Shown: piece after piece, positions 9,584-18,759 of the stretch | Position numbering within the stretch: the first letter of the stretch is position 1 | Layout of the letters: each line of letters opens with the position of its first letter | Origin: Kiritimatiellia bacterium | GTDB taxonomy: Bacteria; Verrucomicrobiota; Kiritimatiellia; UBA8416; SLMC01 | Assembly (NCBI GenBank): GCA_007134465.1 | Contig: SLKS01000140.1 | Location: 1 to 40,589, forward strand | Direction: 5' to 3' | DNA: 40,589 nt | Made by a program: the position numbers and the translations under genes | The notes under the pieces: generated by a model | The model's input: only the letters and a program-made list of their open reading frames with translations | Told to the model about the DNA's origin: nothing | The model's database searches: none

Positions 9584-9917
9584 TACGCTAAACGCTTTTC
9601 ACGTTAGAATCTCTATTCGCGTTTTCACTCGCAGTCATGCCGAAGCTTCGTGACGAAGGCAGGTGTGCTAACAGCAGCTCATCATGCAGCGGGTCTGTCT
9701 TGCCGCGCGGCACCTTTGTTTCGGTGGCGCTTGCTTTGTCATCCGATATTGGTACGCGAAGCGATCGTTTTTCGTTGACGGCTCGGCAAGTTTCCCCGAG
9801 TGTTTCGCTTAACCGGCTATGCGAACAATGGCCAAGCGGCATGTTGTCGATCCTTCCATGGCAGTGGTTGCCCTGCAAACCGTTTCAGCAAGGTTGTTGA
9901 ACGACTTCAGATTTTCC

Positions 9918-12293
9918 ATGAACAGCGAACTCCAGAACATTGATGCGCGCGCGGCCGCCGAATGGCTGGCCGAGCCGCCCGGCCATGTTCACGGCATGGG
10001 CGCGTGCGGCGTGGGCATGGCCGGCGTGCTGGCGCATCTGCGCCGGCGCGGATGGACAGTGGACGGCTGCGACAGCGCGCCCAACCACAGGGCCGACTGG
10101 CTCGCGAGCCAAGGCATAGCGGTCCGGGCCGGGCACGGGCCCGAGCATATCGCCGAAACCGTATCGGCCGTTGTGCGCAGCGCCGCGACACCGGCCGATC
10201 ATCCGGAACTGGCGCAGGCGCGCGCGCGCGGCATTCCCGTCTTTTCGCGCGGCCAAGTTCTGGCCGCCCTGCTGACCGGGCCGGGCTCGGTCGCGGTCTG
10301 CGGCACGCATGGCAAGACGACAACCAGCTCTCTTCTGGTTCAGATTCTTAGACAAACCGGGCTCGACCCTTCCTGGTGCATAGGCGGAGAGACGGAAACG
10401 GCGGACGGCACGCTGGCGGCGGCCGGTTCTGGCGGCGGCGCGCCGTTCGTGGCGGAGGCCGACGAAAGCGACGGCACGCTGGCGCTGTACGCGCCCGACA
10501 TGACGGTGGTCGGTCCGATCGAGTTCGATCATATGGAGCATTTCTCCGGGCCGGCCGCGTTCGAAGCCTGTTTCCGGGCCGCCGCCGAACGCACGATCCG
10601 GCGCGTGTTCTTTTCGGCCGACGATGACGGCGCACGCCGGGTTGTCGGCGGCCTGCCGGGCGCGCGCGGGTTCGGATTCGCGGCCGACGCCGCCGTACGC
10701 GCGACCGCTGTTGCCGACAAGGATGAAGGCCAGACTTTCACGCTATGCGTGGACGGGATGCCTGTGGCGGAAGCGCAACTGCCGTTTCCCGGCCGGCATA
10801 ACGTGCGGAACGCGCTGGGCGCCATCGCGGTCGCCCTGGAACTGGGGGCGCCGCCCGACGCCGCCGCGCGCGCGCTGACTGCGGCCCGGCTTCCGCTGCG
10901 CCGCTTCCAGAAATACTTGGACCGCCCGGATTTGACGATCGTCTCCGACTACGCGCATCATCCCACGGAAATCGCCGCGCTGCTGCGCATGGCCGGGCCT
11001 CGCCGCCGCCTCGTCGTCTTTCAGCCGCACCGCTACACGCGCACATTGCGGCTGGCCGCCGATTTCGCGCCCGCCTTCGCCGAAGCGGACACCGTGATCC
11101 TGCTGCCTGTCTATGCCGCATCGGAAGCGCCGCTGCCCGGCGGCGCGCATTGGGACCTGTACGCGCGCCTGCGACAGGACGCCGAACAATCCGGCTGGTC
11201 CGGCCAAATGCGGCTGGCCATGAATTTCGAGCAGGCGCGGCACGAGCTGACCGCCGCTGTGCGACCGGGCGACATTCTGCTCGTGGTCGGCGCCGGCGAT
11301 GTCGAACGCCTGGCCGACTGGGCGGCAACACGCTTCCGCGAACCATTGTCGGCGGCGGACGACGGCAGCCCGCCTCCGCCCGCGCCTTTGCCGGAGCCCG
11401 GCGTTCTTTCGCCGGCCAGCGTTTGTCGCGCGCGCGAACCCTTGGCCGCCCGGACCACGCTGAAAGCGGGCGGCCACGCCGATCTGTGGGCGGTGGTCGG
11501 CAGCGAAGCGGATGCGCGCGCGCTGCTCGCGTTCTGCCAACGCGAACAGCTGCGCTGGCGCGTGCTGGGCGGCGGCAGCAACGTGCTGGTCGGCGATGCG
11601 GGCGTGGACGGGCTGGTCCTGCGCCTGGCCGCGCCCGGCTTCGGCACAGTGCGGCTCGCGCGCAACAGCGCGGGCGGCCACGACATCGTCTGCGGCGCCG
11701 CCGTGCCGCTGGCGCGGCTGCTCGCGTTTCTCGAAGCCGAAGAACTCGGCGGCCTGGAATTTCTCGAAGGCATCCCCGGCACGGTCGGCGGCGCGCTGGC
11801 CATGAACGCCGGCGCTGCCGGCGACGAGATCGGTCGGCACACGCTGTGGATTCGTTTCATGGAGGCGGATGGCCGCGTCGCGCACATCCGCGCTGCCGAT
11901 GCCGATTTCGCCTACCGGCATTGCGGCGGCCTGCAAGGTCGGCTCGCGCTCGAAGCCGCCTTCCGCACGGAGCCGAGCCGCCGCGAAACCATACGTGCCC
12001 GGCGAGAAACACTGGCACGCAAGCGCGCCTGGATGCGCGGCTTGCGGTCGGCCGGTTCGCTCTTCCTCAATCCGCCCGGCGACAAGGCCGGACGACTGCT
12101 GGACGCCGCCGGCTTGAAAGGGTTCCGCGTCGGCGGCGCGCGGCTAAGCGACGAACATGCCAATATCGCCGCGCTGGAACGCGGCGCGCGCGCTTCGGAT
12201 TTGCGCGCGCTCATGGAAGCGGCACGGACAACCGTGCGCCATCGGTTCGGTATCGCGCTCGAACCTGAAGTCGAATGCTGGGAGCGAACATGA
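9918..12293 (+). CDS. murC-murB: Bifunctional UDP-N-acetylmuramate--L-alanine ligase / UDP-N-acetylenolpyruvoylglucosamine reductase (MurC-MurB fusion)
   Basis: MurC: HGMGACGVGMAG, GTHGKTTTS, DYAHHPTEI. Pro-rich linker SAADDGSPPPPAPLPEPG. MurB: LGGGSNVLVGDAGVDG, GIPGTVGGALAMNAGA, SAGSLFLNP, GGARLSDEHANIAAL. Confidence 0.94.
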   Translation: MNSELQNIDARAAAEWLAEPPGHVHGMGACGVGMAGVLAHLRRRGWTVDGCDSAPNHRADWLASQGIAVRAGHGPEHIAETVSAVVRSAATPADHPELAQARARGIPVFSRGQVLAALLTGPGSVAVCGTHGKTTTSSLLVQILRQTGLDPSWCIGGETETADGTLAAAGSGGGAPFVAEADESDGTLALYAPDMTVVGPIEFDHMEHFSGPAAFEACFRAAAERTIRRVFFSADDDGARRVVGGLPGARGFGFAADAAVRATAVADKDEGQTFTLCVDGMPVAEAQLPFPGRHNVRNALGAIAVALELGAPPDAAARALTAARLPLRRFQKYLDRPDLTIVSDYAHHPTEIAALLRMAGPRRRLVVFQPHRYTRTLRLAADFAPAFAEADTVILLPVYAASEAPLPGGAHWDLYARLRQDAEQSGWSGQMRLAMNFEQARHELTAAVRPGDILLVVGAGDVERLADWAATRFREPLSAADDGSPPPPAPLPEPGVLSPASVCRAREPLAARTTLKAGGHADLWAVVGSEADARALLAFCQREQLRWRVLGGGSNVLVGDAGVDGLVLRLAAPGFGTVRLARNSAGGHDIVCGAAVPLARLLAFLEAEELGGLEFLEGIPGTVGGALAMNAGAAGDEIGRHTLWIRFMEADGRVAHIRAADADFAYRHCGGLQGRLALEAAFRTEPSRRETIRARRETLARKRAWMRGLRSAGSLFLNPPGDKAGRLLDAAGLKGFRVGGARLSDEHANIAALERGARASDLRALMEAARTTVRHRFGIALEPEVECWERT

Positions 12294-13186
12294 ACGACAA
12301 ACGTCCTTTCGACAAGGTGGCCGTGCTGATGGGCGGCGTCTCCGCCGAACGCGAAGTTTCGCTGCGCTCCGGCGCCGCCGTCGCGCGCGGCCTGGCCGAA
12401 GCCGGATACCAGGCGACCGCCGTGGACGTGACCGCGCCCGCGCTCGATCTGCCGGCGGGAACCGAAGCGGTGTTCATCGCCTTGCACGGCGAATTCGGCG
12501 AAGACGGCCAGGTCCAGGCCATGCTCGACCGAGCCGGCATCCCCTACACGGGCTCGGGCGCCGATGCCAGCCGCTGCGCGTTCGACAAGATTCTGTCCAA
12601 GACTCGCTTTGCCGAAGCCGGCATCCCCACGCCGGCCTGGGCCGTCGCGCCGCCCGGCCAGCCGCCGCCACGCCCGCTGCCGCTTGTCGTCAAGCCCGCG
12701 CGGCAAGGCTCGAGTTTCGGCGTGCATTGCGTGCGCGAGGCCGGGCAATGGCAAGCCGCCTTGCGCGACGCCGGCCAATACGGATGCGACGTTCTCGCGG
12801 AAGATTACGTGCCCGGTCGCGAGCTGACGGTCGGCATCGTCGGCGACACGGCCCTGCCCGTCATCGAGATTGTGGCGGAAAACGACTGGTACGACTACAC
12901 CGCCAAGTACACGAAAGGCCGCACCGCGTATCGGCCGCCGCCGGGCCTGGCGCCGGACGCGCAGGCCGACATCCAGCGCCTGGCGCTGGCGGCCTTTCAC
13001 GCGCTGGGCTGTCGCGGTTTCGGACGCGCCGATTTCCGCCTGACGCCCGACGGCCGCCCATACGCGCTGGAAATGAACACCGTTCCCGGCTTCACCGAAA
13101 CCAGCCTGCTGCCCAAGGCCGCAGCCTGGACCGGCCTCTCCTTCGCCGCCCTGTGCGACGCCATCCTGCGGCTCGCGACTGTTTAA
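12290..13186 (+). CDS. ddl: D-alanine--D-alanine ligase
   Basis: VAVLMGGVSAEREVSLRSG, ALHGEFGEDGQVQ, VVKPARQGSSFGV, EMNTVPGFTETS; ATGA overlap with murC-murB. Confidence 0.95.
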   Translation: MNDKRPFDKVAVLMGGVSAEREVSLRSGAAVARGLAEAGYQATAVDVTAPALDLPAGTEAVFIALHGEFGEDGQVQAMLDRAGIPYTGSGADASRCAFDKILSKTRFAEAGIPTPAWAVAPPGQPPPRPLPLVVKPARQGSSFGVHCVREAGQWQAALRDAGQYGCDVLAEDYVPGRELTVGIVGDTALPVIEIVAENDWYDYTAKYTKGRTAYRPPPGLAPDAQADIQRLALAAFHALGCRGFGRADFRLTPDGRPYALEMNTVPGFTETSLLPKAAAWTGLSFAALCDAILRLATV

Positions 13187-13241
13187 GCCGCATCCGCAGG
13201 CGTTGGCGTGCTCGCAGCAGAAAAACTCGCTTATTTTAGGG

Positions 13242-14903
13242 CTAGCGGGCCGGCAGCGTTTCGGCGATATTGAGGGCGTGATCCCTGATTTTGCGGTAGG
13301 CGTTGAGCATGTCCATGTAGATCAGGCTCTTGATCGGCGAAACCTCCTGTTTCTGGACCCGTTCGAGGTGCCTCTCGCGGTAGACCTTCATCTGGCGGGT
13401 CACTTCGTCGGCTCGGGCATGGAAATCGGCCTGATCAATCGGCTCGTCCTCGCGTACGGCCAGGTTGACTTCGCGCAGATACTGCGCAATCTGGTCGTGC
13501 AAAGCGAACAGATTCCGCAGCCCTTCCTCGGAAATGGCGAGCCCCGCCTTGCGCAACCGCAGGCTCAGCTTGAGCAGGCTTTCGATATAGTCGCTGACCG
13601 ATTCGTATTCGTCGGCCTGGCGGAGCTGGCGCCGGGCTTCGCGCGTGATCTCGCGCGGCACGGTGCCCGAAACCATTTGACTGAGAAACTCGACGATTTC
13701 CTTTTGAATCACATCCAGTATTTCCTCGCGCCGGAACAGGCGCGCGTTGCGGTCCGGATCCGGATCGCGGTCGTCCAACGCGGCTTTCAGCCACACGAGC
13801 ATCTTTTCGACGCTGTCGGCCATGCGCAGAATTTCTTCCTTCGACTGCTGCACGGCCATGGCGGGCATGGAGAGCATGCGCAGGTTCAGCGAACTAAGAT
13901 GCGGAGTTTCCTTTCCTTTGCGGTCCGGAACCAGCCATTTCACGGTTTTGGCCACCAATGGCAGCAGCGGCAAAAAGAGGGCGGTGTTGGCGATATTGAA
14001 AAACGAATGGACCATGGCGACGCCCTGCCGCATTTGATCCTCACCGACACCCGTAACGGCATCCGTGCCCATGATGCGGTAAATGAAAAGGATGTATACG
14101 GGAAACAGCGCCGTGATCCAGATGGACCCGAGCAAATTGAAGATCGTGTGCGACAGCGCCGCGCGGCGCGCGTTGCGCGTGGTGTTCAGCGAGGCGAGCA
14201 GCGCCGTGATCGTCGTGCCGACATTTTCGCCCAGCACCAGCGCCGCCGCGGTCGGAAACGGGATCATGCCCGCTTCGGCCAGCCCGATCGTTATGCCCAG
14301 CGTGGCCGACGACGACTGCACGATCATGGTCAGCACGCAGCCGGCGACAACGCATTTAATGATGCCGAAATAGCTGTCGGCCTGAAACACGGCGAACCAC
14401 GCCTTGAACTCGGGCATGCCGGCCAGCGGCTTGAACCCCTCGGCCATCAGTTCCAGCCCGAAAAAAATCATGCCCACGCCCATGACGGCCATGGCGGCAT
14501 AGCGCAGCTTTTCGCGACGAGCGAACAGATAGACCAACGCCATGACGCCGAGCAGAGGCAGCCCGTACTTGCCGATCTTGAGCACGAGAATCCAGCCGGT
14601 GATCGTCGTGCCGATGTTCGCGCCCATGATCACGCCGATCGCCTGCGTCAGCGTCATGAACCCGCTGTTGACCAGCCCAACCACCATCACCGTGGTCACG
14701 GAACTGGACTGGACCATGCAGGTGACGAGAGTCCCTACGCCGCAGGCCATGAACCGGTTGTTGGTCACGGCCGCAATCATCTTGCGCAAGCGGTCTCCGG
14801 CCACGGCCTGCATGCCTTCCGACATGTGCTTGATGCCCAGCAGGAAGATGCCCAGCCCGCCCACGACCTGAAACAATATTTTCAAGAACAACTCGACGTT
14901 CAC
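13242..14903 (-). CDS. Na+/phosphate cotransporter (NptA-like) with C-terminal PhoU-like domain
   Basis: LGIFLLGIKHMSEGMQ, two Na/Pi repeats (TCMVQSSSVTTVMVVG, MIVQSSSATLGITIG), PhoU-like helices; GTG start proposed at 14903. Confidence 0.9.
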   Translation of the reverse strand: MNVELFLKILFQVVGGLGIFLLGIKHMSEGMQAVAGDRLRKMIAAVTNNRFMACGVGTLVTCMVQSSSVTTVMVVGLVNSGFMTLTQAIGVIMGANIGTTITGWILVLKIGKYGLPLLGVMALVYLFARREKLRYAAMAVMGVGMIFFGLELMAEGFKPLAGMPEFKAWFAVFQADSYFGIIKCVVAGCVLTMIVQSSSATLGITIGLAEAGMIPFPTAAALVLGENVGTTITALLASLNTTRNARRAALSHTIFNLLGSIWITALFPVYILFIYRIMGTDAVTGVGEDQMRQGVAMVHSFFNIANTALFLPLLPLVAKTVKWLVPDRKGKETPHLSSLNLRMLSMPAMAVQQSKEEILRMADSVEKMLVWLKAALDDRDPDPDRNARLFRREEILDVIQKEIVEFLSQMVSGTVPREITREARRQLRQADEYESVSDYIESLLKLSLRLRKAGLAISEEGLRNLFALHDQIAQYLREVNLAVREDEPIDQADFHARADEVTRQMKVYRERHLERVQKQEVSPIKSLIYMDMLNAYRKIRDHALNIAETLPAR

Positions 14904-14997
14904 GCACCCTCGCCTTGTCTCGTGCCGAATTCGCCATGAAAAGACAATAGCGCTTAGCAAAAACGGCGAGGGGCGCCAAGCGTTTGTTGGGATTTTG

Positions 14998-16515
14998 TCA
15001 GCGGCGGTAGCGGATGGGAATATAGAGAAGGCGCAGGGTGCGGCGGGATTCGTCGCGCCGGTGCCCGATCAGCCCGAGCAGCACGGACCATGACCGGCTC
15101 GATTCGGGCTCTGTCTCCCGGGCGTAATGGAAAAGAGGAAACAGGGACAGCTTCCGCGCGCTGTCTTCGTCGCGCCGATAGCGAAACAGGCCCCAAAGCG
15201 CTTCGTCTTCCTTGACCGGCCCGAGCCGCTCGCGCGTGTACAGCGTCCAGAACGGCGCCCAGCTCCGCTCCAGCTGCGGCAGATCCTTGCCGGGCCACAG
15301 CTCGAGCATGCGCAGGCGCGATGCCGACCCGGCTCGCTGCCAGGAAAACAGCGGCCAGAGCTTGAAGCGGCGTTCCGTCACCGTCGGCTCCGGCTCCGAC
15401 GTTCCGTTTTCCGGCGTCTGCTCCGTTTCGCCCGCATTGACGGACGCCGGGCGGGTCGCGTGCCGATACTGAACAAAAGGCATAAGGTTGAAATGCCTGA
15501 CTTCTCCGCCTGCGCGCGGCAGTCGGCCGCCAGAGAGCAGAGGCCAGAACAGGAACCAGGAGTCCGTGTTCCATATCGTTTTCCGGCCCCAAACCGGCCA
15601 CAGATAAAGCTTGTCGGTCAGGCCGCTGCCGTACTGGACGAGCGGCCACGGGGCATGCACCGTGGTTTGCCTGTCCGCCCGGGTGAAGCGGAAAAGCGGC
15701 GGCAGAAACATCCAGGTCTTCTCGTTTTCGAGGTTCCCGCGCCAGAACAGCGGCCACAGCATGCGCACATGGCCTTCGGCGCCGGGGTAAAGGTAGCGGG
15801 CTTCGGTCCAGAACGGCCAGGCGATCGTGCGCTTTTCCCACCGGCCCTCCTTGACCGTGCGCGCATAGAACGGGCGAAAGCCGATATGGGACAAGTCAGA
15901 CGATTCGGCCCAACTGCCCATCGGCCACAGCACGTCGTGCCGGCGCTGATCGTTGATGGCCGAAAAGCTGTAGAGGGGAAAGAGAACGAACACGATACGG
16001 TCCCGACCCAGGTACTCGCGCAACGTGCCTCCGAACGGGAAGAGGGCGAAATAGCCGTCCCCATGCCGGTCTCGCCCCGTGAAAAGCAGCGGAAACACGA
16101 CGAACCGGTAGCGGGAACCGGGCGTAGTGTTGTCGAAGTCGTTGCCGTAGGCCAGCAGAAAACGCCAGTAGGTTTCCTTGCCGAGTGTCTTGTGCATGCC
16201 GACCGGCCAGAGAAATTCCGAAAGCACGCGATCCCGTTCGGGGTTGGCGGAGCGCGCGTACAACGGGCGAACGGCGGTGAACTGGCCGCCGTCGTCGCGT
16301 GTGCGCCGCTCATAGAGCGGACCCAGCGCGCGCGTGCGGACGTTCCCTTCCAGATCGCGGTCGCGCGAGGCGAGAAAGCCCAGATCGAATTCGCGGCGCG
16401 CCGCCGAGCCCGACGCGGCGCAGCCGCCCCCCCCCAGCCCGAGCGCCAGCGCGCCGGCGACGCAAAGAACGGCCTGCGCGAAGACCCGTGTGCAGCTATT
16501 CGGAGAGAGGCTCAT
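14998..16515 (-). CDS. Lipoprotein with repeated (L/P)WP(L/F) / FPL(F/Y) motifs, unknown function
   Basis: Lipobox-like ALGLGGGGC; repeated LWPMGSW, IAWPFW, LWPLFW, PWPLVQY, LWPVWG, FWPLLS, LWPLFSW, LFPLFHY. Chosen over the longer ORF, which overlaps pyrB. Confidence 0.8.
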   Translation of the reverse strand: MSLSPNSCTRVFAQAVLCVAGALALGLGGGGCAASGSAARREFDLGFLASRDRDLEGNVRTRALGPLYERRTRDDGGQFTAVRPLYARSANPERDRVLSEFLWPVGMHKTLGKETYWRFLLAYGNDFDNTTPGSRYRFVVFPLLFTGRDRHGDGYFALFPFGGTLREYLGRDRIVFVLFPLYSFSAINDQRRHDVLWPMGSWAESSDLSHIGFRPFYARTVKEGRWEKRTIAWPFWTEARYLYPGAEGHVRMLWPLFWRGNLENEKTWMFLPPLFRFTRADRQTTVHAPWPLVQYGSGLTDKLYLWPVWGRKTIWNTDSWFLFWPLLSGGRLPRAGGEVRHFNLMPFVQYRHATRPASVNAGETEQTPENGTSEPEPTVTERRFKLWPLFSWQRAGSASRLRMLELWPGKDLPQLERSWAPFWTLYTRERLGPVKEDEALWGLFRYRRDEDSARKLSLFPLFHYARETEPESSRSWSVLLGLIGHRRDESRRTLRLLYIPIRYRR

Positions 16516-17594
16516 TACCCGGCATAGCCCAGAATATCCTGATCGCGCCGGAACAGGCAGGCCATGAGCGCGGCCCGAATCCACATGCCGTTCCGCATCT
16601 GGCGCCAGTACATGGCGCGCGGATCGTGGTCCACCCCCGTTGCGATCTCGTTGCGGCGCGGGAGCGGGTGCATGAGAATCGCCGTCGGCTTGAGCAGGGG
16701 CAAATGTTTCTCGAGAAACCAGAATGCCGAAATGTCCAGGCGCGCGCTTTCGCCCTTTTCCCTGTCCCACTCGTCCTGCACGCGCGTCATGTAGATGGCA
16801 TCGGCTTCCGGTATGCTCGCCTCGAAACAATCGGTCCGCTCGTAGACGGTTCCCGCCGCGTCCAGCTCGTCGAGAATGTCCTGGCCGATTTGAAGAGGAT
16901 CGGGCGCGACAAACGTCATGCGAACATCCCGGTAGCGGGCCAGCAGCGAAGCGAGCGAGCGGACCGTGCGGCCGCGCTTCAGGTCGCCGACGAAAACGAT
17001 ACGCTTGCCGTCCACGCCGCCCTGCTTCTCGAAGCTGCGCTGCAGCGTGTAGATGTCCAGCAGCGCCTGGGTCGGATGCTGGTCCTTGCCGGAGCCGGCG
17101 TTGACGATGGGAACCGGCCGTTCGGAATGGGACAGGACCCAGGCCATGCGTTCGGCCAGACCCTGTTCCTGGGTCCGCATCACGATGCAGTCGAAATAGG
17201 AACTGAATGTGCGGACGGAATCCTCCTGCGATTCCCCTTTGAATTCGCTGGAGGTGGTGGAATCGCGCACGTCGCCGATGCCCATGCCCAGAATCTGACA
17301 TGCTCCGGAAAAGGACAGAAACGTGCGCGTGCTGGGCTGGGTGAAGTAGAGCATGGCCCGCTTGTGGGAAAGCAGGCTTGTCAAGAAGTCCGATCCGGCC
17401 TTGGTTTTGGCGACAAGCCGGATTTTCGACGCCAGCTCGCCGAGCGCGTCCAGCCGTTCGCGCGTGTATTGCTGGGCGAACAGCACGTGAAGATCTCTTC
17501 TGTCTTCCACCAGGCAGGCCGCCTTGTCCGGGAGCGATAACGCCTGGAACGTTTCCCAGTCGAGCGAAGTCAAGGTCATGCGCGTTCCTTTCAT
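16515..17594 (-). CDS. pyrB: Aspartate carbamoyltransferase catalytic subunit-like protein
   Basis: QPSTRTFLSF, SSEFKGESQEDSVRTFSSYFD, DQHPTQALLDIYTL, MHPLPRRNEI. Confidence 0.87.
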   Translation of the reverse strand: MKGTRMTLTSLDWETFQALSLPDKAACLVEDRRDLHVLFAQQYTRERLDALGELASKIRLVAKTKAGSDFLTSLLSHKRAMLYFTQPSTRTFLSFSGACQILGMGIGDVRDSTTSSEFKGESQEDSVRTFSSYFDCIVMRTQEQGLAERMAWVLSHSERPVPIVNAGSGKDQHPTQALLDIYTLQRSFEKQGGVDGKRIVFVGDLKRGRTVRSLASLLARYRDVRMTFVAPDPLQIGQDILDELDAAGTVYERTDCFEASIPEADAIYMTRVQDEWDREKGESARLDISAFWFLEKHLPLLKPTAILMHPLPRRNEIATGVDHDPRAMYWRQMRNGMWIRAALMACLFRRDQDILGYAG

Positions 17595-17598
17595 GCGG

Positions 17599-18624
17599 CT
17601 ATCGCGGCGCGAGACTTGCCGCGATCAGCGCCTTGATGGTATGCATGCGGTTTTCCGCCTGGTCGAACACTTTGGAAAAGGGCGCTTCGAAAACGTCGTC
17701 GGTCACTTCCAGCGCGCCGATATCGCGAGTCAGTTCGGTATGATGGTCGTGAAAGGCGGGCAGGCAGTGCAGGAAAATGACGCTGTCGTCGTCCAGGCGG
17801 CCGGTCCGGCGCATGGTTTCCATGTTGACCTGATAGGGCCAGAGCATATCCATGCGCTCTTCCCGTTTCGACTCTTCGCCCATGGAAACCCACACGTCGG
17901 TATAGACAGCCTGCGCATCGTGAACGGCGACGACAGGGTCGTTCACAATCGATATCTGCCCGCCGGTTCGGGCGGCGATCTCTTCGGCATGCGCGACAAG
18001 ATCGGCCCGCGGCGAAAGCTGGGGCGGCGAACAGTTCACGAACCGCATCCCGGCCTTGGCGCAGCCTTCCATGAGCGAATTGGCCACGTTGTTGCGGCCG
18101 TCGCCCAAATACGCCAGTTTCACGCCTTGCAGATTCCCGAACCGTTCCCGCACCGTCAGCAGGTCGGCCAGCGCCTGGGTGGGATGAAATTCGTCGGTCA
18201 GCCCGTTCCAGACCGGCACGCCGGAATGGTCCGCCAGCAGTTCCGCCGTGCGGTGCGCGAAACCGCGGAACATGATACCGTCGAACAGGCGCCCCAATAC
18301 GCGCGCAGTATCCTTGACCGATTCCTTCTTGCCCAAATGCATGTCGTTCGCCGACAGGTATTCGGAACGGCCTCCTTCGTCGGCAATGGCCACCGTCGTG
18401 GCCACACGGGTGCGCGTGGACGATTTCTCGAACGGAACGGCGATGTTGCGCCCGGAAAGCAGCCGCCCGCATCGGCCGGTTTGCCGGTCCTGTTTCAAGG
18501 CGGCGGCCAGATCGAGCAGAAGAAACATCTGTTTTTCGGTCAAATCGTAGAGGCGCAAAAGGCCCCGCTCGGGCAGGCAGGAATCCTGCAAGGCATTCAG
18601 CATCTCGGAAATAGCGGCGGCCAT
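17599..18624 (-). CDS. argF: Ornithine carbamoyltransferase
   Basis: FEKSSTRTRVA, NGLTDEFHPTQALADLLT, FLHCLPAFHDHHTE; start at ATG 18624. Confidence 0.93.
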   Translation of the reverse strand: MAAAISEMLNALQDSCLPERGLLRLYDLTEKQMFLLLDLAAALKQDRQTGRCGRLLSGRNIAVPFEKSSTRTRVATTVAIADEGGRSEYLSANDMHLGKKESVKDTARVLGRLFDGIMFRGFAHRTAELLADHSGVPVWNGLTDEFHPTQALADLLTVRERFGNLQGVKLAYLGDGRNNVANSLMEGCAKAGMRFVNCSPPQLSPRADLVAHAEEIAARTGGQISIVNDPVVAVHDAQAVYTDVWVSMGEESKREERMDMLWPYQVNMETMRRTGRLDDDSVIFLHCLPAFHDHHTELTRDIGALEVTDDVFEAPFSKVFDQAENRMHTIKALIAASLAPR

Positions 18625-18759
18625 GGTTCGTCCCTTTCGGTTCCCGTGCCAGACAAACAACCATGCCATACCCGATGCCAAAGGGAATGCCAAGAAAAAA
18701 CGCTTGCGCACGAAAGCCGAAGCGCACACTATGGCGAAAACATTAAGAAAGGACTCGCC

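Noticed and set aside
13203-14939. 578-aa plus-strand ORF opposite the Na/Pi cotransporter
   Set aside because: Shadow ORF rich in His/Gln/Arg; the opposite strand has unmistakable transporter repeats.
16516-17301. N-terminal extension of the 14998..17301 ORF
   Set aside because: Overlaps pyrB out of frame; a signal peptide, lipobox and start at 16515 define the real lipoprotein.
17524-18759. 5' part of the 802-aa ORF 17524..19932
   Set aside because: Antisense to argF; URO-D homology begins at ATG 18760.
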